From assembly GCF_000970675.1 (NCBI RefSeq), contig NZ_LAJA01000002.1, forward strand, positions 1 to 63,659: a stretch of DNA of 63,659 nucleotides, written 5' to 3'. Within the stretch, counting starts at the first letter, position 1. Each line of letters begins with the position of its first letter. A program made the translations under genes and the position numbers. Under the pieces are notes generated by a model that saw only the letters and a program-made list of their open reading frames with translations, was not told the DNA's origin and did no database searches. Of this stretch, positions 1 to 8,896 are shown piece after piece. Source of the DNA: Domibacillus tundrae (GTDB taxonomy: Bacteria > Bacillota > Bacilli > Bacillales > Domibacillaceae).

Positions 1-508
1 AATTAATATTCTATATACAGTTATCTATTAATTCGCTAAAAATCATTTAAAGATTGTAAACAATATATCATATTTCCAAAAATTCTTTTCACTCAATGTT
101 GGTAATTCCTTACACTTTTATTAATTATTTTACTCCTAGGTTTTTCTTTTTATAATTTTATGATATGTAACGAATACCCTACTCGATTGTAGACAAATAA
201 AAACTCAAGTTAAATAACTTGAGTTTTTTTAAAATTTTATTAAAAAATGGAGAGATTATAATTAGTACCTTAGAATTTAATCCTACTCAAATTCCAACAA
301 AACTACTAGCTGCAAATAGGAAATAGTGTGTATAGGTGCGTTGTTATAATATTTAAACGCACCACCGATCACCATTTCAGGTTATTTAGAAGAAAGGAAC
401 TAAGTACATAAGACAGAAATACAGATCTGGAAAGAAAAAGTCTTATCTAGTTGTCAATTATGACATTTTCAAGTTAATTGTTCTCTTCAGTTTCTATTTC
501 CATTATTA
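1..508. other. AT-rich flank of the island, two hairpins, no gene
   Basis: No convincing coding region is visible. There is an AT-rich stretch, a bidirectional terminator at 198-232 and a second perfect 8-bp stem at 335-363 (GGTGCGTT paired with AACGCACC) that lacks a T-run. The left end of the mobile island that follows is not recognisable here and may lie outside the window. Confidence 0.5.
198..232. terminator. Bidirectional intrinsic terminator
   Basis: The perfect stem AACTCAAGT / ACTTGAGTT has a 6-nt loop, an A-run on the left and a T-run on the right. It lies about 280 bp downstream of the large minus-strand STAND gene and is its most likely terminator. Confidence 0.7.
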
Positions 509-3500
509 CTATTCAAAGCGCTCGTTTCGTTCTCTTTCTCGCTTCAACTCGTTATTTCGTTCCAAGCGTATTATTTCCTTAAATTCTATCTCTTCTTTTT
601 CTGCCCAATCAGCGATTGATAAGTTTTCACATTTTTTTAAGATTGATATCAACCCCAAGCGTCTTTGTAGTTTCTCTGCTAATGACCCCGACCAGGATCT
701 CGGCCAAAAGGAAGATTTGAATATATCTAAAATTAGCGTTGGTTCGTCAACGTTCTCAAGAATTCGTTTTGCTAAAGGAGTCCACTCTAAGGCATCCTCC
801 TCATTTCTTTTTCGAAACGGGATGATCGCAGAAGCTAGGAATGGGTACCTGTTAGTTGGATCAGTCTTACACCAGTTAATAATTAAATCATTGTCAATTT
901 GTAGAAAGGGATTTATATTCTTTAAAAAAAGACGTTTTGTCCTCTGATTAATGCTATTCTGTTCTAAAAGCTCATTTAGGAACATTATTGGCTGATTTCT
1001 GGCAAGAGCGTTTAATACGCCTTCCCAATCCATTACATTAACACTGTTGCTTTCTATAGATTTAAAAAGTTTTTTGTATAGAACTTGAGCATTAACTTTT
1101 GCAGATTCACCCATAAAACATTTGTCAGTAATATCCGTTAACTCATAACTTATCCTCCCTCCCTTATTTATTTCTCGCGTCAATTGACACTTTAATATTA
1201 TCTCTTGTCCTACTATTTTTAAAATATCGCTAATTTTACCTTTCTCTGAATAAAAGCTAAGTCTCGTAGACAATATATCAACCGCAACTTCAATACCATC
1301 TGGATATGAAGCTATTGTGTTTATCAATTCTGATAATTCAGCGTCACTTATAGCCTCATGAATCCTACCGTAGTTTAAGTAGTTGTACTGCCATACTGGT
1401 GCTGCTCCGTATTGTAATGATCTTTTCAACCTCTCAATAGCTTGAATGTCGATCCGCACACCAGTTTGTAAGAAAGGAAACTCAGCAGAAAGTAAATCAT
1501 TTTCAACGGCCTCGTCTAATATTTTTTCAACCAAACTTTCATTAATATTAAAAAGACCATTCAAAAATCCACGGAATACTTGGTATTTGCGTTTTGATTG
1601 TTCTACAGAAACCAATTGATCACACAAATCGCTCCACATTTTTTCTGGATTTTCACACCCTTCAGCCAGTCCTTGACCAAAAGCAAACAATTTTTGATTA
1701 TCATTGCTTACTAGCTCTACTAAAGTCTCCTTAAAGATATCTTCCTTTAACCCAACTTCTTTACCGAGGGACCTAACTCTCTCTTCTAGTTGAAAATATT
1801 TACTTTCACCTTCAATATTGAGAGTCTCGATCAAGTTCAAAACGTTACTATTCAATAAAACATAAACTCTAACTTTTTCAACAAGAGAATCTGGTTTAAG
1901 GGCTCTACTTAAATCATTTAAACGACTAAGAGTTATTTCATCCATTCTTTTGGAGTCAAATCTTTTAGTTTCTTGAATTGCTATCCATCCTTCGCCCCAA
2001 GAGTTCTTAGTAGAAATAATTTTTGAAGCGGTCTCGAGTTGGTCGTACATACTTGCTTTTGTCCAAAGTCCTCTGAATTTTTTTGCCAACAGATTCTTAG
2101 CTTTTGGGGCTACCTTGTATTGTGATGTCGAGAGATTCACAGTATATTCTATAAATAATTGATACCAATCAGTTTCTTCTCTTTTATCTTTTGGAACAAA
2201 TCCATAATCTCTTGAATGTGCACCGAATTCAAAACTTTCAAAAGAACTAAAATGCCATGACTCTAATGCTGCATCTAATAAGAAAAGACCTAATTCATTT
2301 TCTTTTTCACTATTTGATTCGGTCAAATTTTTAATTATACTTAGCCTTTGTTCAGCGGAGGCATGGGTACCTGACAGGTAAAGATAAAAAAGAGACTTAA
2401 CTAACCTTCTTATAGGATTGTGATTCTCATTATTTTTTTCTGACAAAGCAAATCGGCAAAGTAATTCAGCAGAGCGAACAAACAAATTTTCATCGTATGC
2501 TAATGAACGAAGGATCCTCGTAAAAAAATTATAATTAATGTTATTACGCGAAAAGAAGATGTTTGTGTTCTCCCTCTTTGTTACTCTTTCAATTGAAGCA
2601 AGCGTTAAGTCTGGATTTAAGGGGGCGACGTTTTTAAGCAAATTGATGCCTAATTCATTTAAGTTACTTACATCTCCCAATAATCCATCTTCCTCAAGCC
2701 ATTTTCTAGAAATCCCCACAGCTACTTCACTTTCGTGTAAATAGCTTAATCTTCTAGAAAAAGACTTTAAGAGCCTTTCAGAGCCACCTTTTTCAAATAC
2801 ATAGCAAATTCTTTCTACAGGTATATTTTCTAATGCTCTTTTTGCAAGTTTATTGGCTATTGCATGAGGCAAGACTGCCCTCCATAGGCTCCGTTTCTGC
2901 ACTAGATCACGTCTCATTAACTCACTTACGTTCTCATAAACCTCTCTAGCTTCCATGCCAACTAATGAACCAAGAAGTCTTAATTCTATATCTGTATCTT
3001 CAGCCATTTGATTGTTAAAGGAGTATACAAGTGAACACGCTTCTGCAGCTCTTATTAGTGACTTATCATAATCATTCCTCTGTTGAAACAACCTGTTGAA
3101 TAGTTCACTATCTTTCAATTCGGCTAAATTCTCTCCACGCTTAACCCTGCTGCTTAGCGCTATTGCAATTCGTGCGTTACCTCCTGAAAAATCGGCAATA
3201 CTGCGGGCCCCTATTTCATTAATATAAGGAAAACGTGCTGATATAACTTTTTCGATCAATTCAGTTGAAGCTGGTTCTAAACGAATTACTTCAGTTTCTT
3301 CCGGCTGATCTTCCCGAACATCGTACTCTATTGTAATTAGCCTGACTTGACTCCCATTTGCCGCACATATAGAAGTTAAACGTCTGTGTAAACTTGGAGG
3401 ACAATTATCTATAGCGAGAATTGCGGGCTTCTTAAGAGAAACTATACGTTCAGCAATATTGGTAGGATGCGGATTTGGACTGTCATTGATATCTGTGTAA

Positions 3501-4306
3501 AAAACTTGAGATTTATTTAACGGTTTTTCACCAATTCGCTCATCAAACAATGCTTGAAGAAATCTTGTTTTTCCAACCCCTGAAAGTCCAACCAAACGAA
3601 TAGAAGATTTAGGCTTGTGAAGCATTGATCTCACTTCATTTATCCCATCAAGTGCAGAGAGGCCGTTCGATTTAGATTGGGGGTTATTATACAAACGAAT
3701 ATGTTTATCTAACATGTATTCTTCTTCCACACCATTAGGAGAAGCTGCCCAATTCCCATAAGGTCTCCACCCTTGAATTGGCTGTCCTATTTTGTCTCTT
3801 ACCCAAAGAACAAGAGGTGGATGACTCCGAACCCATCCTGCAATTCTTTCACGGTCATAAAAGTCTAACTTAATATTTGTAGCATTAGGGTAATCCTCTA
3901 GTGCTTCTTGCATGGCTTTTTTCCTGTCTTTGAGTGCAGAGTCAGCAGTTGAGCCTTGACTACTCACAATAATATATGCGCCCTTAGCATCAGCTAAATC
4001 CTGTATAACTTGCCTAAGTTTCCCTGACGGTTTCATTTCACTAATTATTGCTGCTCGATTCATATCAGGTTTTTTTACTTGAAAACCCGTTTTTGACCTT
4101 GGAACATAGCCGTCATTTTGTAAAGCAGTTGAAAGGTCGACTCTAACATCAATACCACCATCTTTTGCATTTTGATGCCCGCCCCACGTAACACCTGCCG
4201 TTGGCAAATTCAATGAACGGAGATCGGCTTCGCAAAGAAGACCAATAAGCGATCTCAAATCGCTATCACTTAGTCTACTAATATCTTCCCCATAGATTTC
4301 AATCAT
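509..4306 (-). CDS. Mrr-like nuclease / STAND NTPase protein, putative anti-phage sensor
   Basis: 1265 aa. Seen: an N-terminal PD-(D/E)xK-like block with GGID (D53) and QVKK (Q76, K78), possibly with E26 as the motif I acid; a P-loop NTPase with Walker A GLSGVGKT (240-247), Walker B AILAID (295-300) and a STAND-like SGGNARIA (374-381); then about 880 residues of helical-repeat-like sequence. No signal peptide or membrane segment is visible. Known: a nuclease-STAND-repeat layout is typical of Avs-type antiviral proteins, which sense phage proteins, oligomerise and cut DNA. Inferred: this is an Avs-like or related abortive defence gene, since it stands alone on an integrase-bearing island. The start has an upstream AAAGGGG. 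The exact family was not established; another STAND regulator is possible. Confidence 0.7.
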   Translation of the reverse strand: MIEIYGEDISRLSDSDLRSLIGLLCEADLRSLNLPTAGVTWGGHQNAKDGGIDVRVDLSTALQNDGYVPRSKTGFQVKKPDMNRAAIISEMKPSGKLRQVIQDLADAKGAYIIVSSQGSTADSALKDRKKAMQEALEDYPNATNIKLDFYDRERIAGWVRSHPPLVLWVRDKIGQPIQGWRPYGNWAASPNGVEEEYMLDKHIRLYNNPQSKSNGLSALDGINEVRSMLHKPKSSIRLVGLSGVGKTRFLQALFDERIGEKPLNKSQVFYTDINDSPNPHPTNIAERIVSLKKPAILAIDNCPPSLHRRLTSICAANGSQVRLITIEYDVREDQPEETEVIRLEPASTELIEKVISARFPYINEIGARSIADFSGGNARIAIALSSRVKRGENLAELKDSELFNRLFQQRNDYDKSLIRAAEACSLVYSFNNQMAEDTDIELRLLGSLVGMEAREVYENVSELMRRDLVQKRSLWRAVLPHAIANKLAKRALENIPVERICYVFEKGGSERLLKSFSRRLSYLHESEVAVGISRKWLEEDGLLGDVSNLNELGINLLKNVAPLNPDLTLASIERVTKRENTNIFFSRNNINYNFFTRILRSLAYDENLFVRSAELLCRFALSEKNNENHNPIRRLVKSLFYLYLSGTHASAEQRLSIIKNLTESNSEKENELGLFLLDAALESWHFSSFESFEFGAHSRDYGFVPKDKREETDWYQLFIEYTVNLSTSQYKVAPKAKNLLAKKFRGLWTKASMYDQLETASKIISTKNSWGEGWIAIQETKRFDSKRMDEITLSRLNDLSRALKPDSLVEKVRVYVLLNSNVLNLIETLNIEGESKYFQLEERVRSLGKEVGLKEDIFKETLVELVSNDNQKLFAFGQGLAEGCENPEKMWSDLCDQLVSVEQSKRKYQVFRGFLNGLFNINESLVEKILDEAVENDLLSAEFPFLQTGVRIDIQAIERLKRSLQYGAAPVWQYNYLNYGRIHEAISDAELSELINTIASYPDGIEVAVDILSTRLSFYSEKGKISDILKIVGQEIILKCQLTREINKGGRISYELTDITDKCFMGESAKVNAQVLYKKLFKSIESNSVNVMDWEGVLNALARNQPIMFLNELLEQNSINQRTKRLFLKNINPFLQIDNDLIINWCKTDPTNRYPFLASAIIPFRKRNEEDALEWTPLAKRILENVDEPTLILDIFKSSFWPRSWSGSLAEKLQRRLGLISILKKCENLSIADWAEKEEIEFKEIIRLERNNELKRERERNERFE

Positions 4307-4716
4307 AATAACCTAAGACCCCTTTATTGTTTAATTCAAATGATAAATTAAGCATAATTAATGATCAAAATTTCACAGTAATTATGATGTACTTATTCTT
4401 ATTATAACTATTACTACGATAATTGAATGCACTAACTGTTTTTTATAACAAGAGTTTAAGACTGAATCATAACTTTAAGCCCTCGATTTCTTTAGAAATC
4501 GAGAAGACTTATACAGGATACTTATATTATTTCTTTAATATTACCTTATATTATTTATAGCTATGTTTTAACCTATCCATAGGTATAATTATAGCTATAT
4601 AGTAGCTTTCTTTCTCTCTCCCCCTAGCTATTAAATTAACCCAGGGGGGATTAGAGTTTAACTTAGCTAAAATAAAAAAACTAACTCATTTACGAGTTAG
4701 TTTTTATCAATCCAGC
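4307..4716. other. AT-rich intergenic region with 9-bp hairpin, possible origin
   Basis: 410 bp between two minus-strand genes. It contains a perfect 9-bp stem CTCGATTTC-TTTA-GAAATCGAG at 4482-4503 and several short repeats around TATAGCTAT. It carries the promoter region of the STAND gene's mirror side and lies beside a replication-type protein, so an element origin is possible, but no clear iterons were found. Confidence 0.3.
4674..4706. terminator. Intrinsic terminator after HTH gene
   Basis: AAAAACTAACTC-ATTTAC-GAGTTAGTTTTT is a perfect stem with runs on both sides, placed just after the stop codon of the minus-strand gene at 4717. Confidence 0.8.
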
Positions 4717-5775
4717 TTAAAACTTTTGTAGATGACGTTCAGCTTCAAGCATTTTCAAACCGACTAAGAACCCTTTAGGATCGTCTCTTATGACCTTCCT
4801 TACAAGCGAAATATAATCTCCGTTCGATTCCTTCAATTTTTTAAATTCCTTGTAACTCTCGGTTTCGATACCAAAATAAGCATAAGGGTCGTCAAGAATG
4901 ATTTCCTCACTTTCTTTCCACAACTCCTCCATACTTTTAGCTTGATAAAAAGCTTGCGCTTCTTGATACCAGAGTTCTAGGAATTCCTCATCTTCCTTTT
5001 CCCAACTCGATTCCTCCATCTCAACTATAATTGGAAGTTTATCGTATGGATTTTCAATTACTTTCTCAATTGGATGAAGAGACAGATCGTTGAATATTTC
5101 ACTTCCAAAATGATCTGTCAGATGCTTATTCCAATCTATATTGATTTCCCTGTCAGTTGCAAGTTCAACGTGATAATTAAAAATATCCTTCAATAAGTAA
5201 TATAGTTGATAATCATCACGCGCATGTGGATTTTTAAAAAGATAGGAAATGAACTTTCCATAAGCATCTTCCTCAGTTCCAATTAAGCTTTTAGGCTTTT
5301 CTACAATATCCAATACAGTGGAATACATTACGTCATATTGAATAATGCCTCTATAATTTTGAATAAGAACATTTACATAATAATGTGTAAACTCACTCAT
5401 AATAATATAAGGATTGTAAGATAAATTTTGAACTTTGTAATGATTTGTTCCAAGATCGGCTCCACCAGCTTTCCAATTTATAAAACCTTTCTTACAAAGA
5501 GAATTTAAAGTACTTTTAATTGAAGCTGTGCTCTTTTTCCCTTGTCTAAAAGCTAGTGTCCCATGACTTGGAAAAGCATAGCCTCTTTCTCCCATTAATG
5601 AAAGTAAATCTATTAATAGGATTTTTTCGAAATCGGTCAATCGGTAACACCTTAAAATTTTCTGAGGAGTTACAACAAATCCCCTATTTGATACTAGCTT
5701 CAATTCCTTATCGTCTAAAGCAAAATCCGTCAGTTGTTTGGCTGTAAATATTGGTTCATCAAAATTTAATTTCAT
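4717..5775 (-). CDS. Helix-turn-helix protein, replication-initiation type
   Basis: 352 aa, soluble. The first about 125 residues look like a winged-helix domain of the type found in plasmid, ICE and phage replication proteins: the segment around YAFPSHGTLAFRQGKKS reads as 'screen by priority of HTH genes', followed by a wing-like KKGFINWKAGG. The rest is helical and acidic with several Trp/Glu-rich stretches. I do not recognise a catalytic motif. It lies between the STAND gene and the integrase, which is the usual place for an element's replication or maintenance gene. Role in replication is inferred from fold impression and context only. Confidence 0.45.
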   Translation of the reverse strand: MKLNFDEPIFTAKQLTDFALDDKELKLVSNRGFVVTPQKILRCYRLTDFEKILLIDLLSLMGERGYAFPSHGTLAFRQGKKSTASIKSTLNSLCKKGFINWKAGGADLGTNHYKVQNLSYNPYIIMSEFTHYYVNVLIQNYRGIIQYDVMYSTVLDIVEKPKSLIGTEEDAYGKFISYLFKNPHARDDYQLYYLLKDIFNYHVELATDREINIDWNKHLTDHFGSEIFNDLSLHPIEKVIENPYDKLPIIVEMEESSWEKEDEEFLELWYQEAQAFYQAKSMEELWKESEEIILDDPYAYFGIETESYKEFKKLKESNGDYISLVRKVIRDDPKGFLVGLKMLEAERHLQKF

Positions 5776-6104
5776 AATAATAATCCCCTTTAAAAGTTTT
5801 TTAACGTTCTAGTGTAGTTATACGTTCCCCTTAGACGAAAGTTAAGAAAGACCGCACCACTTTTTATAAAAAATTTCTTTGGTATTAAATTAGCCACCCT
5901 CACAAATTTCATATAAACTTTGATTTCATAGGCACTGGGGGGGTTGGGTTAATGAGTTCATATATATTTTTATTTGCTTTAAATCACAATTCTTGGCCTA
6001 GTGCATTGAAAAGCTTATAAAATAAAACTCGTCCTTAACTCCCTTTACCTATATTCGTATAAGTGTGAAGAGTAATTCTTTATACATTACGGAGGGGATT
6101 TACT
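5776..6104. other. Divergent promoter region of the island
   Basis: 329 bp between the divergent HTH gene and the integrase leader ORF. It contains a G-run (CACTGGGGGGGTTGGG near 5932) and AT-rich stretches. No defined operator was recognised; it presumably carries both promoters. Confidence 0.35.
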
Positions 6105-6215
6105 ATGAATTTTATTGTAAGCAGCACGGTTGTTTGCTACATTATCAATAGAGAAGCTTGTCATACCTTTAGAGGGCACCTCATGAAAAGGAGTTGTCAG
6201 CTATGGGTTATGTAA
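6105..6215 (+). CDS. 36-aa leader ORF overlapping the integrase start
   Basis: ATG at 6105 follows a strong GGAGGGG ribosome binding site. The ORF encodes 36 residues with three cysteines (C11, C19, C31) and ends at TAA 6213-6215, 13 nt inside the integrase coding region, whose ATG is at 6203. The layout suggests translational coupling, or an excisionase-sized or leader peptide. The product matches no family I know. Real translation is plausible because of the ribosome binding site and overlap, but unproven. Confidence 0.5.
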   Translation: MNFIVSSTVVCYIINREACHTFRGHLMKRSCQLWVM

Positions 6216-7318
6216 AGAAAGATGGTTCAAGCTGGTACTATACAGCAGAACTAGGCGTTGACCCTGTTACAGGGAAGCGTAAGCGTAAGAAACAGCGCGG
6301 TTTCAAAACAAAAAGAGATGCTGAAAAAGCTCTTGCTTTAGTAGAGGCTGATGTACTTAAGGGCACATACTTTGAGCAGTCTGACATTTTATTTAAGGAT
6401 CATTTGGAAGACTGGTTTAAAACAAAGAAACACAGCATCAATTTCCAAACAGCAAAAACATACGACTCTTATATAAAGAATCGTATCGTTCCTAAGCTTG
6501 GATACGTCAAGCTAGCTCATCTAAGTCCGAAGCTTTTACAGGGATATGTAAATGATTTGATTGAGGATGGGCTGGCCAGCAGTACGATTAAAAAAGCGTA
6601 CAATATAATCAAGTCTTCGTTGGATTATGCAGTTGATATGGAGCTGCTTTCAAGCAACCCTGTGAAGAAAATACAGCTGCCGAAGCCAAAAAAGGCGGAA
6701 ATTACAGTATGGGAATTGCGAGAGGTCCAAGCTTTCTTGAAAGCCTCCACCTATCATCGATGGTACGCTGCTTTTCATTTAGCCATTACAACGGGAATGA
6801 GACGTGGGGAGATCTTAGGGCTTCGGTGGAAGGACGTTAACCTAGAAAAGGGTGTCTTGTATGTACAACAAACCCTTAGTAAGGACGGAAAACAGTTTCT
6901 AACGGGTGCTAAGACCGCTTCAGGGGTAAGAAGCATTAAGCTTTCTAATGAGACGGTAGTGGTCTTAAGAAAGCATAAAGCGACAGTTGCAAAAGAGAAA
7001 TTACAGATCGGTCCTTTATATCAGGATTACGATTTAGTTATTTGCACAGAGGCAGGGACTCCCGTGAATCCCGAAAACTTGAAAAAGTCCTACAGCCGAC
7101 TAATTCAAGCAGCGGGTGTTCCAAAGATCCGCTTCCACGATCTGCGTCATACTCATGCTACTATGCTTCTATCGCAGGGTGTAAATGCAAAAGTAATTTC
7201 TGAAAGGCTGGGTCATAGTAATATCAAAACGACTCTGGACATTTACTCCCATGTACTTCCTAATATGCAGGAAGAGGCTGCAAATCAAATTGATGTCCTG
7301 TTCTCAAAATCAAAATGA
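6203..7318 (+). CDS. int: Tyrosine-family site-specific integrase
   Basis: 371 aa. Order: an N-terminal arm-binding domain (KKDGSSWYYTAELGVD, then a KRKRKKQ basic patch), a core-binding SAM-like domain, and the catalytic domain with R in TGMRRGEILGL, the HxxR box FHDLRHTHAT, LGHS and the nucleophile Tyr in DIYSHV. All catalytic residues are present, so it looks active. The ATG at 6203 is chosen over the upstream TTG at 6194 because AAGGAG at 6187-6192 is 10 nt away. It is followed directly by hairpins and a tRNA-Val-like sequence, the usual position of an att site. It is the integrase of the island that carries the STAND gene. Confidence 0.93.
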   Translation: MGYVKKDGSSWYYTAELGVDPVTGKRKRKKQRGFKTKRDAEKALALVEADVLKGTYFEQSDILFKDHLEDWFKTKKHSINFQTAKTYDSYIKNRIVPKLGYVKLAHLSPKLLQGYVNDLIEDGLASSTIKKAYNIIKSSLDYAVDMELLSSNPVKKIQLPKPKKAEITVWELREVQAFLKASTYHRWYAAFHLAITTGMRRGEILGLRWKDVNLEKGVLYVQQTLSKDGKQFLTGAKTASGVRSIKLSNETVVVLRKHKATVAKEKLQIGPLYQDYDLVICTEAGTPVNPENLKKSYSRLIQAAGVPKIRFHDLRHTHATMLLSQGVNAKVISERLGHSNIKTTLDIYSHVLPNMQEEAANQIDVLFSKSK

Positions 7319-7371
7319 ACCGCTTCGGCACCAATATGGCACCAAACCCGCTTTTTAGGATCATAAAACAA

Positions 7372-7399
7372 AAAAGACTACCTCAGAAGAAGTAGTCTT
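7372..7399 (-). terminator. Hairpin with minus-strand T-run beyond the tRNA-like sequence
   Basis: Stem AAGACTAC / GTAGTCTT with an A-run on its left, i.e. a T-run on the minus strand. It is oriented to terminate transcription coming from the minus-strand tRNA-Val-like sequence. A second imperfect stem (CTTAAGCCCTT / AAGGGTTTAAG) lies at 7405-7433. Confidence 0.5.
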
Positions 7400-7448
7400 G
7401 TCCGCTTAAGCCCTTGCTATATAAGGGTTTAAGCTATTGAAACATTGA

Positions 7449-7524
7449 TGATTCCTACTGGGTTCGAACCAGCGACCTCTACCCTGTCAAGGTAGCGCTC
7501 TCACTCGCCAGATGATAATCGTGC
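7449..7524 (-). tRNA. tRNA-Val(GAC)-derived attachment remnant (5' part degenerate)
   Basis: Read on the minus strand, the anticodon arm CTACCTTGACAGGGTAG (anticodon GAC), the variable region and the T arm GGTTCGAACC are intact. The 5' part, GATTATCATCTGGCG, no longer forms a proper D stem and pairs only partly with the 3' acceptor end GGAATC. This is the pattern left by integration at the 3' part of a tRNA gene: the about 55 3'-terminal bases are conserved and the rest is foreign. It sits just beyond the integrase, so I read it as att sequence or a tRNA pseudogene rather than a working tRNA. Confidence 0.6.
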
Positions 7525-7589
7525 CCATTCTGCTTAGTCCTTCCCCAGTTTTTATTTAACCTTCAAGCCTTATAGCTGCTACTATTTCT

Positions 7590-8056
7590 TATTAAAGTGA
7601 AAGATCATCCAGGTAGCAGTGCATGTCTTAGGATCGGTCCAGTTTCGTATATTCTCCTTAACAACCAGTTGAATGAGCAACAGAAATGGCAGGCTCAAGC
7701 TTTTGTCTATCATTGGAACAGATTTCAAAAAATTTCTACTCCTAAATATGAGGATGGTGTGAACGAAAACTAGCTCATGCCCTCAGAATTACGCCTATTT
7801 ATCACCGGAGCAAAAGAGTTTGAAACCATTAGCCAACTACAGTTTAATCCTTCTCCTGGCGTACACAGGGCTCCATAGAGGCGAAGCCCTTGGACTTACC
7901 AATACCCTTGATTCAAAAAAGAAAAGAGTCTCCGTAAAGCGGACAAGAGACTCTTACGGGGCCCATTCGCCCAAAAAGAAAAATAGTTATCGAATGGTCT
8001 TAGAGGACGATATTATTTTTCAGCAGAAGGTTTTTATAAGATACCGACTACTATAA
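7590..8056 (+). pseudogene. Decayed tyrosine integrase fragment
   Basis: The frame at 7820-8056 contains AYTGLHRGEALGL, the conserved first catalytic Arg region of phage-type integrases, followed by a degraded DSKKKRVSVKRT segment. Weak, frameshifted coding traces continue upstream to about 7590. No HxxR or Tyr nucleophile remains. It is a second integrase, different from the intact one at 6203, and suggests that this locus has received more than one element. Confidence 0.55.
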
Positions 8057-8072
8057 TAAAAAAGAACAATAA

Positions 8073-8100
8073 AATCCGCCGGGTTTCCGGCGGATTTTTA
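8073..8100. terminator. Bidirectional terminator of the transglycosylase gene
   Basis: AATCCGCCGG-GTTT-CCGGCGGATT with flanking A and T runs. It overlaps the 3' end of the minus-strand transglycosylase gene and marks the boundary between island and core. Confidence 0.85.
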
Positions 8101-8697
8101 TTGTTCCTGTTTCGTGTACTCGTCTACATAATATAAGATATCAGCCACATATTGATCGCTTTTGTTATACGCAAAAATCGCCCGTTCAACGTCGCCGTCC
8201 GCTGCGCCATTTTCGCTTAAATAATGAGCTGCACTGTAAATGGCATCTTCTGCATTAAATGGGTCTGATTTGCCGTCTTTGTTCCCATCTACACCGTATC
8301 CTCCGTATTTTGCGATAACGTTTGGATCTGTTTTTTCCGCTTCAGGAATATTACCTTCACCGAGACCGCTGCAGGTCGGGTGTTCCCATCCAACAAATGT
8401 GCATGGCATAAACTGCATCGGCCCTTCTGCACCAACTGGAGAAATCATCGGGTCCATCGTGGAGAATTTTGTTTCTACCCTGTGATGCGCCGCCAGAAGC
8501 TCCCATTGAATTCCGTATTCTGCTGCTGCAGCTTTATAAATGGGAATATATTCTTCAGGAATCGATTTAGACTGCAGAAATTTTGGCGTTTTGTCCGTCA
8601 TTGAAAAAACAGCCAATAAGAGAATGGCGGCAAGTAAAAACGGGACCGCCAGACAGCCATATGCCCGCTTTTTCAGTTTTCTTCTTTTTTTTGCCAT
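8098..8697 (-). CDS. Lytic transglycosylase-like cell-wall hydrolase, membrane anchored
   Basis: 199 aa. A very basic N-terminus (MAKKRRKLKKR) is followed by one membrane segment (about residues 12-34), then a soluble SLT/goose-lysozyme-type domain. Visible motifs are RVETKFS, with the likely catalytic Glu, and GAEGPMQFMP, followed by a DGKSDPFNAEDAIYSAA block and AYNKSDQYV, typical of Bacillus GH23 enzymes that cleave peptidoglycan. ATG at 8697 is chosen because AAAGGAG lies 11 nt upstream; the longer reading to 8766 has none. It probably acts on the outer face of the membrane during growth, sporulation or germination. Confidence 0.8.
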   Translation of the reverse strand: MAKKRRKLKKRAYGCLAVPFLLAAILLLAVFSMTDKTPKFLQSKSIPEEYIPIYKAAAAEYGIQWELLAAHHRVETKFSTMDPMISPVGAEGPMQFMPCTFVGWEHPTCSGLGEGNIPEAEKTDPNVIAKYGGYGVDGNKDGKSDPFNAEDAIYSAAHYLSENGAADGDVERAIFAYNKSDQYVADILYYVDEYTKQEQ

Positions 8698-8896
8698 GAT
8701 GTTTTTAACTCCTTTAATGCTCTTGCTTAACCCATCATAGAAAAGACGGAACGAAACTTCAAGCAAAATAAATCCCCAATGAGAAACTTCGGGGATTTAT
8801 GATCATTAGTATGTATCCATTGCAAAATGATATAGTTGTACTGTCACATTTCTTATTGAGATACCTTTAATGACGTACCAAAAGAAAAGAGCTCTA

